Assembly: GCA_963565915.1 (NCBI GenBank)
Contig: OY751490.1
Span: 4,960,001 to 5,024,000, forward strand
Length of the DNA stretch: 64,000 nucleotides
Reading direction: 5' to 3'
Origin: Entoloma clypeatum
Taxonomy: Eukaryota; Basidiomycota; Agaricomycetes; Agaricales; Entolomataceae
Notes under the pieces: generated by a model
Databases searched by the model: none
Told to the model about the DNA's origin: nothing
Seen by the model: only the letters and a program-made list of their open reading frames with translations
Position numbers and translations under genes: made by a program
Part shown: positions 8,306 through 18,434 of the stretch, one piece after another
How the letters are laid out: every line of letters begins with the position of its first letter
How positions within the stretch are numbered: position 1 is the stretch's first letter

Positions 8306-9911
8306 CAGTAGCTCAAAAAACTGTCCCAATGTTTGGCTGTTTTGTACTGTATTGCTAATAACACAACAGGCACTTGTGATAATTTTCTGCAAAAAAGATA
8401 TGTTATTCTGTATCATCTTAGCTTGCTTTTGAGCCCTGGGTCATGTGGTTTGAACAAATATTGATGGAATAATAAATAAAACAAAATAATCAATCATTGG
8501 GACAGTTTTTTGACCCTTGGTTATTTACACAATTAGTACTTGGTATGACCCCCTTTTGCCTTGATAACTGCTTGTATCCTTCTAGGCATGCCTTCTATAA
8601 GTCTTTGGCATGCTTCTGGTGTAATTTTGTTCCACTCTTCTGCAACCCTCTCCCACAACTCATGTACCCCTTTTGGTGGACTTGGACATTTCCTCAAATT
8701 CTTCTTCAGCTCTACCCAGAGGTGTTCAATGGCATTGAGATCAGGGGATTGGGCAGGCCAGACCAGAACTTGAATGTTGTTGTCCTCAAACCACTTTGTT
8801 GCCTTGTTGGAGGCATGTTTGGGGTCATTGTCCTGCTGAAATATCCTTTCCCCCTCTGCCATCTCCAACTTTTCAAAGCTTTCCACCACTCCTTCATCCA
8901 AAATTTGGCAGTATTGGTCTGTATTCATAATCCCCTGAACCTCTGTAAGCACCCCCACCCCATTCCAGCCCATGCACCCCCATACCATAAGGTTATTCCC
9001 CCCTCCATGCTTGACTGTAGGAGTAGTGGTTCTGTCAGAAAGTGGTTCCCCCCTTTTTTTCCAAGTATACACCCTCCCATCTGATCCAATCCTGTTAATT
9101 TTTGTCTCATCTGACCACAAGACCCTCTTCCAATCCTCAACTGTCCAATTTTCATGGTACCTGGCAAATCTGAGACGCTCCAGTCGATGGGCCTTTTTAA
9201 GCAGAGGACGTTTCTGCTTGACAACAGAGCGAAAGTCATCAGATTTGAGTGCATTTCTGACTGTTTGAGGTGTGACAGGATTGGGGAGGATGTTGTTGAT
9301 GTAGTGGGTAGCTTGAACAGCATTATCAAGCTTTCCTGTAGTGATTTGTCGAATAATTGATTGCTTGTCACAAGGAGTAAGCTTGGAAGGACGGCCCCCT
9401 CTGCTGTTTTCCTTGTCCCCATCAACCTCCTTCTTGATTCTACCAATGGTAGACTTGCCCACACCAGTTTTTTCCTCAATTTGATGCAAAGTATAACCTT
9501 CTTGAAGAAGGGAAACCACAGAGGAGTGCTTGGTAGAAGATGTGGGCCTCATATGATGGTGGAAGAGGAAGAGAAGGGTTGAAATAATTTCAACATGTCA
9601 AACTGATGTAAACAAGGTCACATGATTTTGTTTATTACTCCCACACTCAAACTCACTGTGATTTGACTTGCTATAGCAGGGATATTGCCAAAATGACCAA
9701 GGGTCAAAAAACTGTCCCAATGATTGATTATTTTGTTTTATTTATTATTCCATCAATATTTGTTCAAACCACATGACCCAGGGCTCAAAGGAAAGCTAAG
9801 ATGATACAGAATAACATATCTTTTTTGCAGAAAATTATCACAAGTGCCTGTTGTGTTATTAGCAATACAGTACAAAACAGCCAAACATTGGGACAGTTTT
9901 TTGAGCTACTG
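8306..9911 (-). mobile_element. Tc1-like element, copy 2, apparently complete (1606 bp)
   Basis: Ends CAGTAGCTCAAAAAACTGTC and its inverse, flanked by TA at 8304-8305 and 9912-9913. Terminal inverted repeats are about 215 bp (8306-8520 and 9697-9911). Inside each, the AAAAAACTGTCCCAATG core appears twice, in opposite orientations at the outer and inner borders. It contains one uninterrupted transposase ORF. It is inserted in gypsy-A integrase at a TA, and excision would restore that frame. Confidence 0.95.
8533..9552 (-). CDS. Tc1-like DD34E transposase, intact ORF
   Basis: 339 codons, close to the family norm of about 340, starting ATG-CGC (MRPTSSTKHSSVVSLL). The N-terminal part has two helix-turn-helix-like regions (GYTLHQIEEKTGVGKSTIGR and DKQSIIRQITTGK). 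Catalytic residues: Asp in WSDETKINRIG, Asp in FQQDNDPKH, and Glu in SPDLNAIEHLW; there are exactly 34 residues between the second Asp and the Glu, the Tc1 signature. No stop or frameshift was seen, unlike all pol genes around it, suggesting recent arrival. It should catalyse cut-and-paste transposition at TA sites in the nucleus (family knowledge). Confidence 0.95.
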   Translation of the reverse strand: MRPTSSTKHSSVVSLLQEGYTLHQIEEKTGVGKSTIGRIKKEVDGDKENSRGGRPSKLTPCDKQSIIRQITTGKLDNAVQATHYINNILPNPVTPQTVRNALKSDDFRSVVKQKRPLLKKAHRLERLRFARYHENWTVEDWKRVLWSDETKINRIGSDGRVYTWKKRGEPLSDRTTTPTVKHGGGNNLMVWGCMGWNGVGVLTEVQGIMNTDQYCQILDEGVVESFEKLEMAEGERIFQQDNDPKHASNKATKWFEDNNIQVLVWPAQSPDLNAIEHLWVELKKNLRKCPSPPKGVHELWERVAEEWNKITPEACQRLIEGMPRRIQAVIKAKGGHTKY

Positions 9912-9913
9912 TA

Positions 9914-10697
9914 TCTGATCCTGATAGATCTTGGCTAATCCTTCAGCCGATAATTCCACGGTTGTCGGAATGAGATGGAGCATCTTCAAATGTCTGTCTG
10001 TGATGACCAGAATCACATTCTTTCCATCAGACTCTGGTATCGGTCCCACAACATCAATCCCTATGTCTTCCCATGGATAACTTGGTGCTGCATGGGGATG
10101 TAGCGGAGCATGCCATTTCTGTCTGTTGATCTTGTTGCGTTGACAGGTGTCACAACCCTTTACGTACTTCTTCACGTCATGCAGGATAGTAGGCCACCAG
10201 TAGGTATGAGTGAGGAGTTCATGCGTCCGATACTGTCCTGGATGTCCAGCCACTGGTGCATCATGTGACTCAAACATTAGTTCTTGACGCAGTTGTGGAT
10301 CCGGTGGAACATAGACTCGTTCGCCTGCATATGTGATGCTGTTTTCCTGTTGATACCAATGAGGATTCTTCTTTAGACCCTGGGCTACTTCTGTCTCCAT
10401 GCGGTTTGAGTCCTTGATGCGTGCGATCCACGGATTTTCAATGGTCGTGACATTTCCAATCTTGATGGAATCAGATGTCTCACCCCCTTCAAAGAATTGT
10501 TCCTCCGTGAACATCTCCATATGTACCACATCTTCTGATTCCAATCGTTTCAAGGATAGTCCCTCCTTGAGCATTTGGTCACTGTCTTGTGGTTCGAGTT
10601 CCGTTTCATACCATGGTAAACACGATAGGATATCCGCTTTTGCATTTGTCTTGCCAGGCACATGCCGTAATTCGAAGTCATAGTCCTGTAACTTCAT
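9914..10697 (-). pseudogene. Gypsy-A RNase H linker and integrase N-terminal half
   Basis: Minus-strand frame with MKLQDYDFELRHVPGKTNAK, the post-RNase H linker, then the HHCC zinc domain (HDAPVAGHPGQYRTHELLTH, then GCDTCQ) and the first integrase catalytic Asp region (GIDVVGPIPESDGKNVILVI). A TGA (10713-10715 region) separates it from the RNase H frame upstream. The frame stops at the Tc1 insertion. Confidence 0.85.
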
Positions 10698-10712
10698 CTT
10701 CCAGCACCTTTG

Positions 10713-11495
10713 TCATTGATTTAGGTCCTGAGGATGGCGGAAATACTCCAGGTTCTTGTGATCAGTTAAGATCTCAAAGCGCTCCCTGGCTTCAAGTAGA
10801 TAGTGTCTCCAATCCCTCAGTGCTTCCATGACTGCCAAGAGCTCTTTGTCGTATATCTCGTAATTTTGTTCAGCCGCGGACATGGTCCGCGACAAGAATG
10901 TGATAGGGTGCCATTTGTCGTCCTGCTTTTGAGAGAGTACAGCCCCAATTGCATAGCCCGATGCATTGGTTCCGACCCGGAACTGTCCATCTGGTTTTGG
11001 TAATGCCAAGACTGGTGCTGATGTGATTGCCTGTATGAGACCTTCAAATCCCCAAGTAAACATAGTGCCGCCTGTGAGTGCGGTGAGTGGTTTCGCAATG
11101 TTTGAGTACCCTTCAATGAAACATCGATAGAAGTTAGCAAACCCAAGGAACTTCTGGACTTCCTTTTTTGATGTGGGTGCCCGCCAGTTTTGAATCATAT
11201 CCACCTTCTCGGTTTCCATCTCGACACGTCCTTCACCAATGACATATCCCAATATGGGGCATTTCGTGACTTCCCAGAAACACTTCTTTTCCTTCAGAAA
11301 CAAGTCATTGTCCGATAGGATCTGCAGAATTTCTTCAGTGTTTCGCGCGAGTTCTTCCTTTGTTTTACCAATAACCACAATGTCATCCATGTAGATCACG
11401 CAGATGCATCGGCCGATCTGGTCCCAGAATAGACTAGCCATCATCCGAGAGAATGTTCCCGGGGGGCCGAAAAACATGACCAATGGTTCAAACAA
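10713..11495 (-). pseudogene. Gypsy-A reverse transcriptase (second half) and RNase H
   Basis: Contains MFFGPPGTFSRMMASLF, the catalytic CVIYMDDIVVIGK (YMDD box), thumb FLGFANFYRCFIEG, and RNase H (TNASGYAIGAVLSQ, YDKELLAVMEALRDW, TDHKNLEYF). The first RNase H carboxylate, usually VDAS, reads TNAS here, so RNase H is probably inactive. In-frame TGA codons at both ends (after FLTS and after DLNQ) replace likely CGA codons. This is the middle of a broken pol. Confidence 0.85.
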
Positions 11496-11498
11496 TCC

Positions 11499-12430
11499 TC
11501 AACTGGTGAGGAAGGCGGCCTTCCATTCATCGCCTTCCTTAATCCGGACGTTGTTGTAACCCCACATGATGTCCATCTTATTGAAGTAGACTGCATCTTT
11601 CAGCATGTCCAAGAGATCAGAGATGCATGGGAGTGGGAACTTGTCTTTGACCGTAAATTTGTTGACCATGCGGTAATCTTGTACCAATCGTTTGGAACCA
11701 TCCTTCTTGTTGATGAAGAAGCAAGGGGAGGCATAAGGGGATTTGGACGGGCGGATCTTTCCAGTTGCTAGACCCTCGTCGATGAATGTGTCCAATTCCT
11801 CTTGTTCCTTTTGTGTCATGGGATATGTATTTCCCCCTAGTTCCTTTGGTGTGTCCGGTGTAAGTTCAATACCATGGTCCCATTCCCTTTCCTTTGGGAT
11901 CTTATCAAAGTTCTCCTTCTCAAAGAGGTGAGCAAACCGATCAATGTATGAGGGTCGTTTGGTTGTGGGAGGTGGTGTGGGAGTGACAGCTTCCAAGATA
12001 GGGTCTCCAGGTTTCCATTTCTGATCCGACTTCTTTGGTGCATCTTTGTCGCGTACTTCAACCATGCGAACCTGGTGTTTGCGACCATCAAGGTTAACCT
12101 TGAAATCCGAATGTTTGGTTTGACATGTAGTTGGACACTGGTTGAACGTTACAGCGCTGGTCGTCCAATTGATCGTAGGGTTGTGGTGTACCAACCAGTC
12201 ATGTCCCAAGAGCATGTCTGTTCTCCCAATGTCCAGCACCATCGCTTCCATGGTTTCCTGATGTGTCCCGAAATCCAGCTTGACTTCGGCAAGTTGGTTT
12301 GCTCTTTGTTGTTGATTTGGTGATCCATCCGCATTTGGAATTGCTATGGACGGTATTCCTCGCGTAGGGAGGTTCTGCTTGCATACTATTCTGGGATGGA
12401 TGCATGTGCATTCACATCCACTATCAACCT
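11499..12430 (-). pseudogene. Gypsy-A protease region and reverse transcriptase N-terminal half
   Basis: The protease region is degenerate: the expected L(V/I)DxGA active site reads IVDVNAHAS followed by a stop. Downstream, MLLGHDWLVHHNPTINW is the usual gypsy post-protease motif. RT motifs follow: GIELTPDTPKELGG, ATGKIRPSKSPYASPCFFI, KKDGSKRLVQDYRMVNKFT and MDIMWGYNNVRIKEGDEWKA. The frame ends at TGA where FxTNRGLFEP is expected. Confidence 0.8.
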
Positions 12431-12631
12431 CAGGTCAAATGACCTTTGGTCCTTGTCGTGTTTTGAGCTGAGCTAACAGCCTGATCTCTCATCGTTTCGG
12501 AGGTTTGTCTCCCTTCACAATCTTAGTTGACGCAGCGGCTCACTTGGCAGGGATGACATAGGTTCTATTGTCTGCAGTCATACAAGGCAAGCAAGTCCGT
12601 TTAATAGATAGGGGTCGCGACTTAGCATCAT

Positions 12632-13415
12632 TTAATCAGACCCTTTGGGAAAATCCTTCTCATCAGCTTCTAAGATTGTGGTTTCATCGTTCTCGGCATC
12701 TTCCGCAGACACCTTCCTAACCCTTCCGGAGTTCTTCTTTGGCTTGCGGCAGTTGCGCGCAATATGGCCTTCTTGGTCGCAGTTGAAACACTTGCAACCA
12801 TCTTTCTTTTTTGGAGCGCTGCAGTCCTTAGCGAGGTGACCGAAGCGTTGGCAGTTGTAGCAACGGGCTACCCCTCCTTTGTCAATCTCCATGACCTTGC
12901 CCTGACCACCATAAGTGGTACCCGATCCAGTGCGCATGTCGCCGCCACCTCAGATGACCAGTGCATGTCCCTCCATCTGTCGTCCCTTGTTTCGGATCTC
13001 CTTTGCATACCCAGAGTACGTCTTGCCATCACTAGCCACTTGTTCAGAGATTCTGCAGTTGACATTCTTTTCTAGGATGTATTTCCCAGTTTCTTCGCCA
13101 AGGTTTGACAGCTTCAAGAGCTCTTCGAATTTGTCTAAGAATTCATTGACGGTGCGTTTCTCTTGTCTCAGGACTTCGAGTCTTGCTTTGGCAGCAACTG
13201 ACTTGTTGGCGATAGAGAATCGTGTGGCGATGTTATTGGAGAAACATAGCCAGGTGATGTTCTGATTGTCAACAGCAAGAGCAGTTACTGGCCCAGTGCC
13301 TGCCGGACCCTTCCATCATGCGGGATAGCACTGCAAGAATCTTCTGATCGTCTGTTAGGCTCTTTTGGAACCTGATGTATAGTTTGGTGGCTTTCCACCA
13401 CTTGTCAAAGGTGTG
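12632..13415 (-). pseudogene. Gypsy-A gag, C-terminal part with two CCHC knuckles
   Basis: Two zinc knuckles are visible, CYNCQRFGHLAKDC and CFNCDQEGHIARNC, then a basic tail ending FPKGSD and a stop. The right end of this block reads HTFDKWWKATKLYIRFQ. Removing the hAT element and one copy of its 8-bp duplication joins it in frame to DTSKIIKDPGMFKDR on the other side. Some frame breaks lie between 12940 and 13370. It would bind element RNA in the particle. Confidence 0.75.
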
Positions 13416-13683
13416 TCTGTCCTTAGTGTTTCAAGGTCCAGTTTACCTTTGTTGATTTCAGACCGAGACCAGACAGGACTGAACTGGTGAGAGACCGGAC
13501 CGCCGGTCTCGGTTTTTAAGGTTTCAGATCACGGCCGGTCTTCGGTTCACTCGAAACTTTAGAATTTGAAAGACCGGCCAAAGACTGGTTCGGATCGGTT
13601 TAAACCGGTATTTTCCATGGAATGATCCGAAGGTCTGAAATCAATGTCCCAAAACAGCAAGTAGAAAATTTCTGCCACAAGAA

Positions 13684-13750
13684 AGACTTGAACTCTGAAC
13701 TTCTATAGTACAAAAGATTCTTTTAACAACACTTAACCAACTGAGCCACA
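13684..13750 (-). other. tRNA-related segment (A-box and B-box-like) inside the hAT element
   Basis: On the minus strand TGGCTCAGTTGG (13737-13748) matches the RNA polymerase III A box of tRNA genes. GAGTTCAAGTC (about 13684-13694) resembles the B box. The spacing fits a tRNA with a long variable arm or an intron. Acceptor-stem pairing is poor, so it is not a functional tRNA. The same segment occurs in hAT copy 1 (B box at about 1168-1178), where the A box is cut by the Tc1 insertion. Confidence 0.4.
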
Positions 13751-14799
13751 AGACCATTATATTTCATTGCTCACAATGACTCTACATACATCCCATTTTC
13801 CCACTTACTAAATAAATAAAAAAGTTGTTTTTGACAAAAGGTGCGCGCGTGCACTCCCTCCTGCCTCAATCACAAGTAGACAGGTTATATGTATAATCTA
13901 TAAATATATTCTGGCCTTTTCACCACCTGTGCCCCTCATTGCAAGGTCAGCAATGGGGGATGTGTTGTTTCGATGTTGGATGATGCGCGGAATGCGTGCA
14001 TCAAATGTGCCAAATACATGTAAACAAATGTCCAAAAAACATCGCACATCTGGTTATTATGTCTACACAGGAACAAGTAAAGTCTTCTACTATATTGATT
14101 AGGTAGGATGGCATTCTATATCATCAAATTGGGCCACAGAATGTGAGTTATAGAGGTGCGATGTTGATAACCAAACAGTAGTAAACAATGCGCAAAATGC
14201 ATTGCGCGGGCGCGCGTGGCCCCTTCCTCATGATCTAACAATAGTTTGAAGTAATAGAACTATGTATTGGGTATGTATTCACCTTCTGAAACACCTTGAA
14301 TAAGGCTGAAATAAAAATTTTGGACAAAATTTTGACTTATTTTACTCATATTGACCTTATGAAGTCCTTTAATTTTATTTGAAGTGTCTCAATAGGTTCC
14401 CATACAATGGTTCAATGGTATATATATTACATGTAGTATAAAGTGGTTGTGGAAAGGAGGAAGTAAGAAAATACTTGTTTTTGTGTTTGAGGGGACCCAT
14501 GATGCACTGTTTATCACGATTTACAGTGTGTTTTGATGTATCATTTTTCAGTACAGACTCTCTACCATACATAGCTCCTGTATTTAACTGTTTGTATAGC
14601 TACTATTAGTTTCTAAGTATCTCTACATAAGTTACAAACTAATTTTAGCACTTACAATGCCACGGATTGGGACTCGACGACGCGAGTTTCAACAACGCGC
14701 ATCGCTCGGCATTGATGCCAAGCACTCTCGGCAATTGCCGAGAGTCGAACCATACATAAGTCGACAGCCAGTGAAACCTTCCCACACTTTTTTTATCCC

Positions 14800-15240
14800 C
14801 CACCTTCACTCCACCCAGCCACTTTCCCCCCCCCAATGGCTGCCCCTCATGCACAACGGTGTCGACTGACACACAATGGCCCCCTCTAATGCCTAACGGT
14901 CCCCTTCGCACCCAATGGCCCTCTCGTGTGCCCAACGCCGTCAACTCACGCCCAGCACATGTCTTTCGCGCGCAACTCCCACCCCTCGTGCCCAACGGCC
15001 CCCCTTCGCACCCAACAACCCCTCGCATGCCCAACGGCCCTCTAATGCCCAACGGCCCCCTCGCGTCCCCAACACCATTGACTCACGCCCAGCACACGTC
15101 CTTCGTGCGCAACTCCCGCCCCTCGTGCCCAACGGCCACCTTGTGTTCCCAACGCCGTTGAATGATGACCAGCGCCCTTGCTTCGTGCGCAACGGCTTCT
15201 CTTCGTGCCGAATGGCATCTACTCACGCCTAAGAGCAGAT
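14800..15240. repeat. C-rich minisatellite-like array (GCCCAACGGCC words)
   Basis: Degenerate tandem phrases built on GTGCCCAACGGCC, CGCACCCAA and ACGCCCAGCAC, all strongly C-over-G on the plus strand. Frames look open for about 100 codons only because of the repetition. A related array lies at 22195-22760. A short hairpin, CTCGGCAATTGCCGAG, precedes it at about 14726-14741. No gene is called here. Confidence 0.6.
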
Positions 15241-15534
15241 GGGGTCGGACTGGTCCCATGGAGGACCAATGGAAGGAGTACAATGTGCGTGTGCAGCATC
15301 GGGCTGTGCGTGCACGTCCTTAGTTTTATTTACCTTGTAATATATTGGTTTGAACTGGTCTAAACCAGTTCGGTCTCAATTTCTTGAGGTAAACAGAACC
15401 AATGCACCGGTCTTGCATCGGTCCAGTTTGGTTTTCTTGGTTTCATGTGAACCGATTTTTTGGTCTCGGTCTCGGTCTCAATATTTTGAGGGTCAAAACC
15501 GAACCAAATCAGACCTTTAAACACTATCTGTCCT

Positions 15535-15957
15535 TGAACATCCCAGGATCTTTGATGATCTTGGATGTATCCATTGTTTGTACTGCCAGAGCTTCTGCCA
15601 TGTCTAGAGTCTGCGGAGAAGGAGAGGGGTCCGGTTGTTGGGATGAAGATGGGGTTCGGGATACAGGTAAGGGTTGAAAATGAGTCCCTGTTCTAGGCGT
15701 CTGTTCAATATCTGACTGCATGGAGTCAAAAGCAAATTCGTCAGGGGACTTGTCGGTGGAATCAGTGGCAAAATGTTCGGGGTATTTCCTCTGTAGATCT
15801 CTAAGGAATCTCTGTTCCTGCGCGTCTGTTGGTTGTAAGAAGGGGTCAAGTCTCTCGTTTCGTGCCCAATGGTTGTACTCGGTCTGTTGCTCGCTGGTAG
15901 TGAAGTGGGCGTAGATCTGCTCCTTCGAGTAAGATGTGATGATACGGCTCTGGGATG
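15535..15957 (-). pseudogene. Gypsy-A gag, middle part
   Basis: Minus-strand frame SYSKEQIYAHFTTSEQQTEY...WARNERLDPFLQPTDAQEQ, then a Ser/Pro-rich stretch, to MDTSKIIKDPGMFKDR at the hAT site. The N-terminal side is cut near 15960-15980 by LTR-like DNA. It has typical gag composition, hydrophilic and Gln/Glu-rich. Confidence 0.6.
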
Positions 15958-15974
15958 TCTCAATGTGAGCGTCC

Positions 15975-17086
15975 TAATCAATCTTCTGATAACGGTTGTC
16001 TGGACACCGATAAACTCTCTGATCTCTGTGATCTGACCTGTCTGAGGTCCTTCTTGAATGCGGAAGTGTCACGTAGCGTGTTTCTCAATGTCGGAAAACG
16101 TCGGATGACATCGGAGAAGTCGGAGCGGAGTAGTGGAAGAGTGGATGCGACAAGTCCGACGTTTTGCAGAAAGGACCTGGCTTCAACTTATGTGTTGCGC
16201 CCCATTCTTTGACGTGGTCCTAGATTTCGGATTGGCTGATGTTGGAGGTTGATAGGAGCGGATGTGCGGAGCGGACGTGCGGAGGTGGAGACGTGAGAAG
16301 GAGGATGAGGACGAAAGGCAAAGGAATAGATTGGTGGAACGTATGGCAGCGTATGGTGATGTATAAGACGTTAATATTCGAACTGAGGAACTACAACGGA
16401 ATTCATACTACTTATAGTAAACCAGAAGTGGGTCAGTAACTACTATAGGTAAGGTGCGGATGTCGGAGTTAGTCATCGGAGCAATCGGAGTACGGAGAGG
16501 AGCAAATGCAAAATCAACATCAAGGTGTCTACTTGTCGGCATAATTAGAATGTTGACTAGTCAAGATGTCAATAAGTACTATTATGAAATCATCAGATGT
16601 CGGATCAGATAAGTCGTTGGAGTCGTCGGATGTGTTGGTTGTATGAATTGCATGGTTATGACAGTATTTTCCCCTTAGGGCCGAACCCTTGAGGCCCATA
16701 GGATATGCCATATAATTGTGTGTTGGATGCTTGCCAGAAAATGTAATCATCCGATAGTGCAAGTCACTTTATACTTGGCTACATAAGGGCCAAGGATCAG
16801 AGGAGGTCGGAGGTGCGGAGATCCGAGGTGCGGAGGTCGGAGGAAAATGCGGATGAGAAAGGATGTGCCAGCGGATACAGAGATGATCCATATTTTGTGT
16901 CCAATTGTAAACATCATTGCAAAAGTAAGCAATGACAGAAAAAGCGGAGTTGATTGGAGCAGTTGGATGAGCAGATGTCGGATCGGAGGGGGTGGACATG
17001 GTTGATGTGGGAAGTGTGATCAAGTGGATGCTATGATGGTACATAACAGAAAGCTTTCGAGTTTGTTCTGTCGGGCATTGTAACAC
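15975..17086 (-). repeat. CGGA-rich LTR-like block within gypsy-A gag
   Basis: On the minus strand it begins TGTTACAATGCCCGACAG and contains GTATAAAGTGACTTGC (about 16765-16780), a plausible TATA element. Many TCGGA/GCGGA words are present, for example five in 16077-16120 and five in 16800-16850. No coding frame is recognised. Size and start suggest a solo LTR or LTR pair of a gypsy-B-like family inserted in gypsy-A gag. I could not find a convincing target duplication, so the left end is approximate. Confidence 0.45.
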
Positions 17087-17093
17087 ACGATCT

Positions 17094-17325
17094 GGTGATG
17101 TCGAGCAAGATGGATGCTCTCTGCTATCTCGCCATGGGGGCGATGCTCGTCGTTGTCTAGTTCTTCGTCAAGCACCTGCTGTAGGATGCGACGGATCTCT
17201 GATTTGATGTACTGCTGGATGAGTGTAAAATCAATACTGTCTCGAGGACTTAGCTCCTCCTTTTGGGCTTCTGGTGTGGCGAATGGGTTACTGGTGAAGT
17301 CTTCAAAGAAGCGCGAGGTCTTGAC
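17094..17325 (-). pseudogene. Gypsy-A gag, N-terminal part (or leader ORF)
   Basis: Minus-strand open frame of about 77 codons between the 5' LTR and the LTR-like block: DFTSNPFATPEAQKEELSPR, then DSIDFTLIQQYIKSEIRRIL. It is acidic and helical, consistent with the start of gag. No ATG in good context could be fixed. Confidence 0.45.
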
Positions 17326-17379
17326 TCATCTGGTAGTTGCTCTCTTTGCTCTTGGCGAACCTAACAAGATTTAGCAACT

Positions 17380-17746
17380 TGTTATGCTTAACAAACCGTT
17401 CCAAGGTTCGGGCAGAGTATGCAGGAAGTGGAAAGGCAAAGAGCAATGTGATTGCTAAATCTAAGGAATGTAGCTATGGTACATGAGGTTTATATAGTAC
17501 TGACTATGAGCGGTAGCAAATGAGTCAGTAACTGCGGAAGGCAGTGCACATGAGTAATACAGTACTACTGTGGAGCTGAGTAAGGTTACTGCTGCGGAGC
17601 TGAGTAAAGCTACTGCGGACTGAGTCATACTGGGAATCTAAGGAAGTGAAAGTAGGTATTAGACATAGTGTATTCATAAGAGGGCGCCAAGTCGGGATGA
17701 TAAGTAAAAGAGATGACGTGGTCCGCATACTGTAGAGTCTGTAACA
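17380..17746 (-). repeat. Gypsy-A 5' LTR (367 bp)
   Basis: On the minus strand it starts TGTTACAGACTC and ends GCATAACA, so the ends are TGTTA...TAACA. TATATAAACC-like DNA (plus strand GTTTATATAGTAC, about 17488-17500) is a plausible TATA box. Its first 95 bp match the truncated LTR at 7193-7287. It cuts gypsy-B integrase after SALE. Confidence 0.75.
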
Positions 17747-18307
17747 CTCCAGAGCAGACTTCATCCACTCGCTGAAATCCGCTACCGCCTCGATCTCTGT
17801 CTGCTTCTTGCAAGGTTTGAATCCCATGTGTGGATGGTGGCCGGTGTCAATGTAGAATGGAGTTTGATGTGTTGATGCATGAACATGGTTGTTGTATGTG
17901 AATTCAGCCATCGGAAGCCATTCGTCCCAATCATCTTGACGTTCATTGATGCATAGGCGAAGGTATTGTTCCAATCCTTGATTGACCCGCTCCGTCTGTC
18001 TGTCCGACTGCGGATGGTAGGCTGTTGAGGCAGCAACCTTAACGCCAAGCAGCCTGTATAGTTCGCACATGAACTTGGTGACAAACTGTGGTCCGCAGTC
18101 GGAGACAATGGCCTCCGGTAGTCCGTGGAGTTTCCAGACGTTTTGAACATAGGAGCGTGCAGTTCCAAGTGCAGAGATGTCAGAGTGCATTGGGATGAAG
18201 TGTCCCCACTTCCCTACTGAGTCCACTACCACCATGATAGCGTCGTAGCCATGGGCTTCTGGTAGTTCAGTAATGAAGTCAACATTGGTTACTTGCCATT
18301 GCTCCAT
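17747..18307 (-). pseudogene. Gypsy-B integrase core, truncated
   Basis: Starts within the catalytic core: VTNVDFITELPEAHGYDAIM (first Asp), AIVSDCGPQFVTKF (second Asp; Cys replaces the usual Arg), and TAYHPQSDRQTERVNQGLEQ (Glu). The core ends at EAVADFSEWMKSALE, where the gypsy-A LTR starts. No chromodomain remains. The zinc-binding N-terminus lies in the damaged 18310-18430 stretch or is lost. Confidence 0.85.
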
Positions 18308-18434
18308 GGGAACTGGTAGCAGATTGAGCTCTCCGGAGGGCGGAGTGCGTCGGACTTGCCCATTGACTTGCCAGGTCTATGGTGCATTTTGAAATCGAAA
18401 CGAGCGAGGTACAGTATAAGGACCATCTAGCTTG

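Larger units (their letters stand above)
13424..15526. mobile_element. Non-autonomous hAT element, copy 2, complete (2103 bp)
   Basis: Terminal inverted repeats TAGTGTTTCAAGGTC and GACCTTTAAACACTA, flanked by the 8-bp direct repeat TCTGTCCT at 13416-13423 and 15527-15534. Eight-base duplications and short TIRs are hallmarks of hAT. Subterminal DNA at both ends repeats GGTCT/CCGGT words, as expected for transposase binding. No transposase ORF is present. The interior holds a tRNA-like motif pair, AT-rich DNA and a C-rich minisatellite. It interrupts gypsy-A gag, and its removal restores the gag frame. Confidence 0.85.
7193..17746 (-). mobile_element. Ty3/gypsy element A, degenerate, with nested insertions
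   Basis: Right to left on the minus strand the order is: LTR (17380-17746), gag pieces, two CCHC knuckles, protease region, RT, RNase H, integrase, a small third ORF, a purine tract, and the start of the 3' LTR (7193-7287, truncated). It is interrupted by an LTR-like block (about 15975-17086), a hAT element (13424-15526) and a Tc1 element (8306-9911). The shared 95 bp of the two LTRs differ at about six or seven positions, so the insertion is old. Several CGA-to-TGA stops break pol. The element lies in gypsy-B integrase. Confidence 0.75.

Noticed and set aside
14657..15232. Overlapping plus- and minus-strand open frames of 70-135 codons with repeated PNGPL-type residues
   Set aside because: They follow from the C-rich tandem repeat; all frames are open and none has a start context or domain.
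15975..17086. Solo LTR with a defined 5-bp duplication
   Set aside because: The start TGTTACAATG is good but no matching duplicated flank was found, so it was kept only as an LTR-like block.
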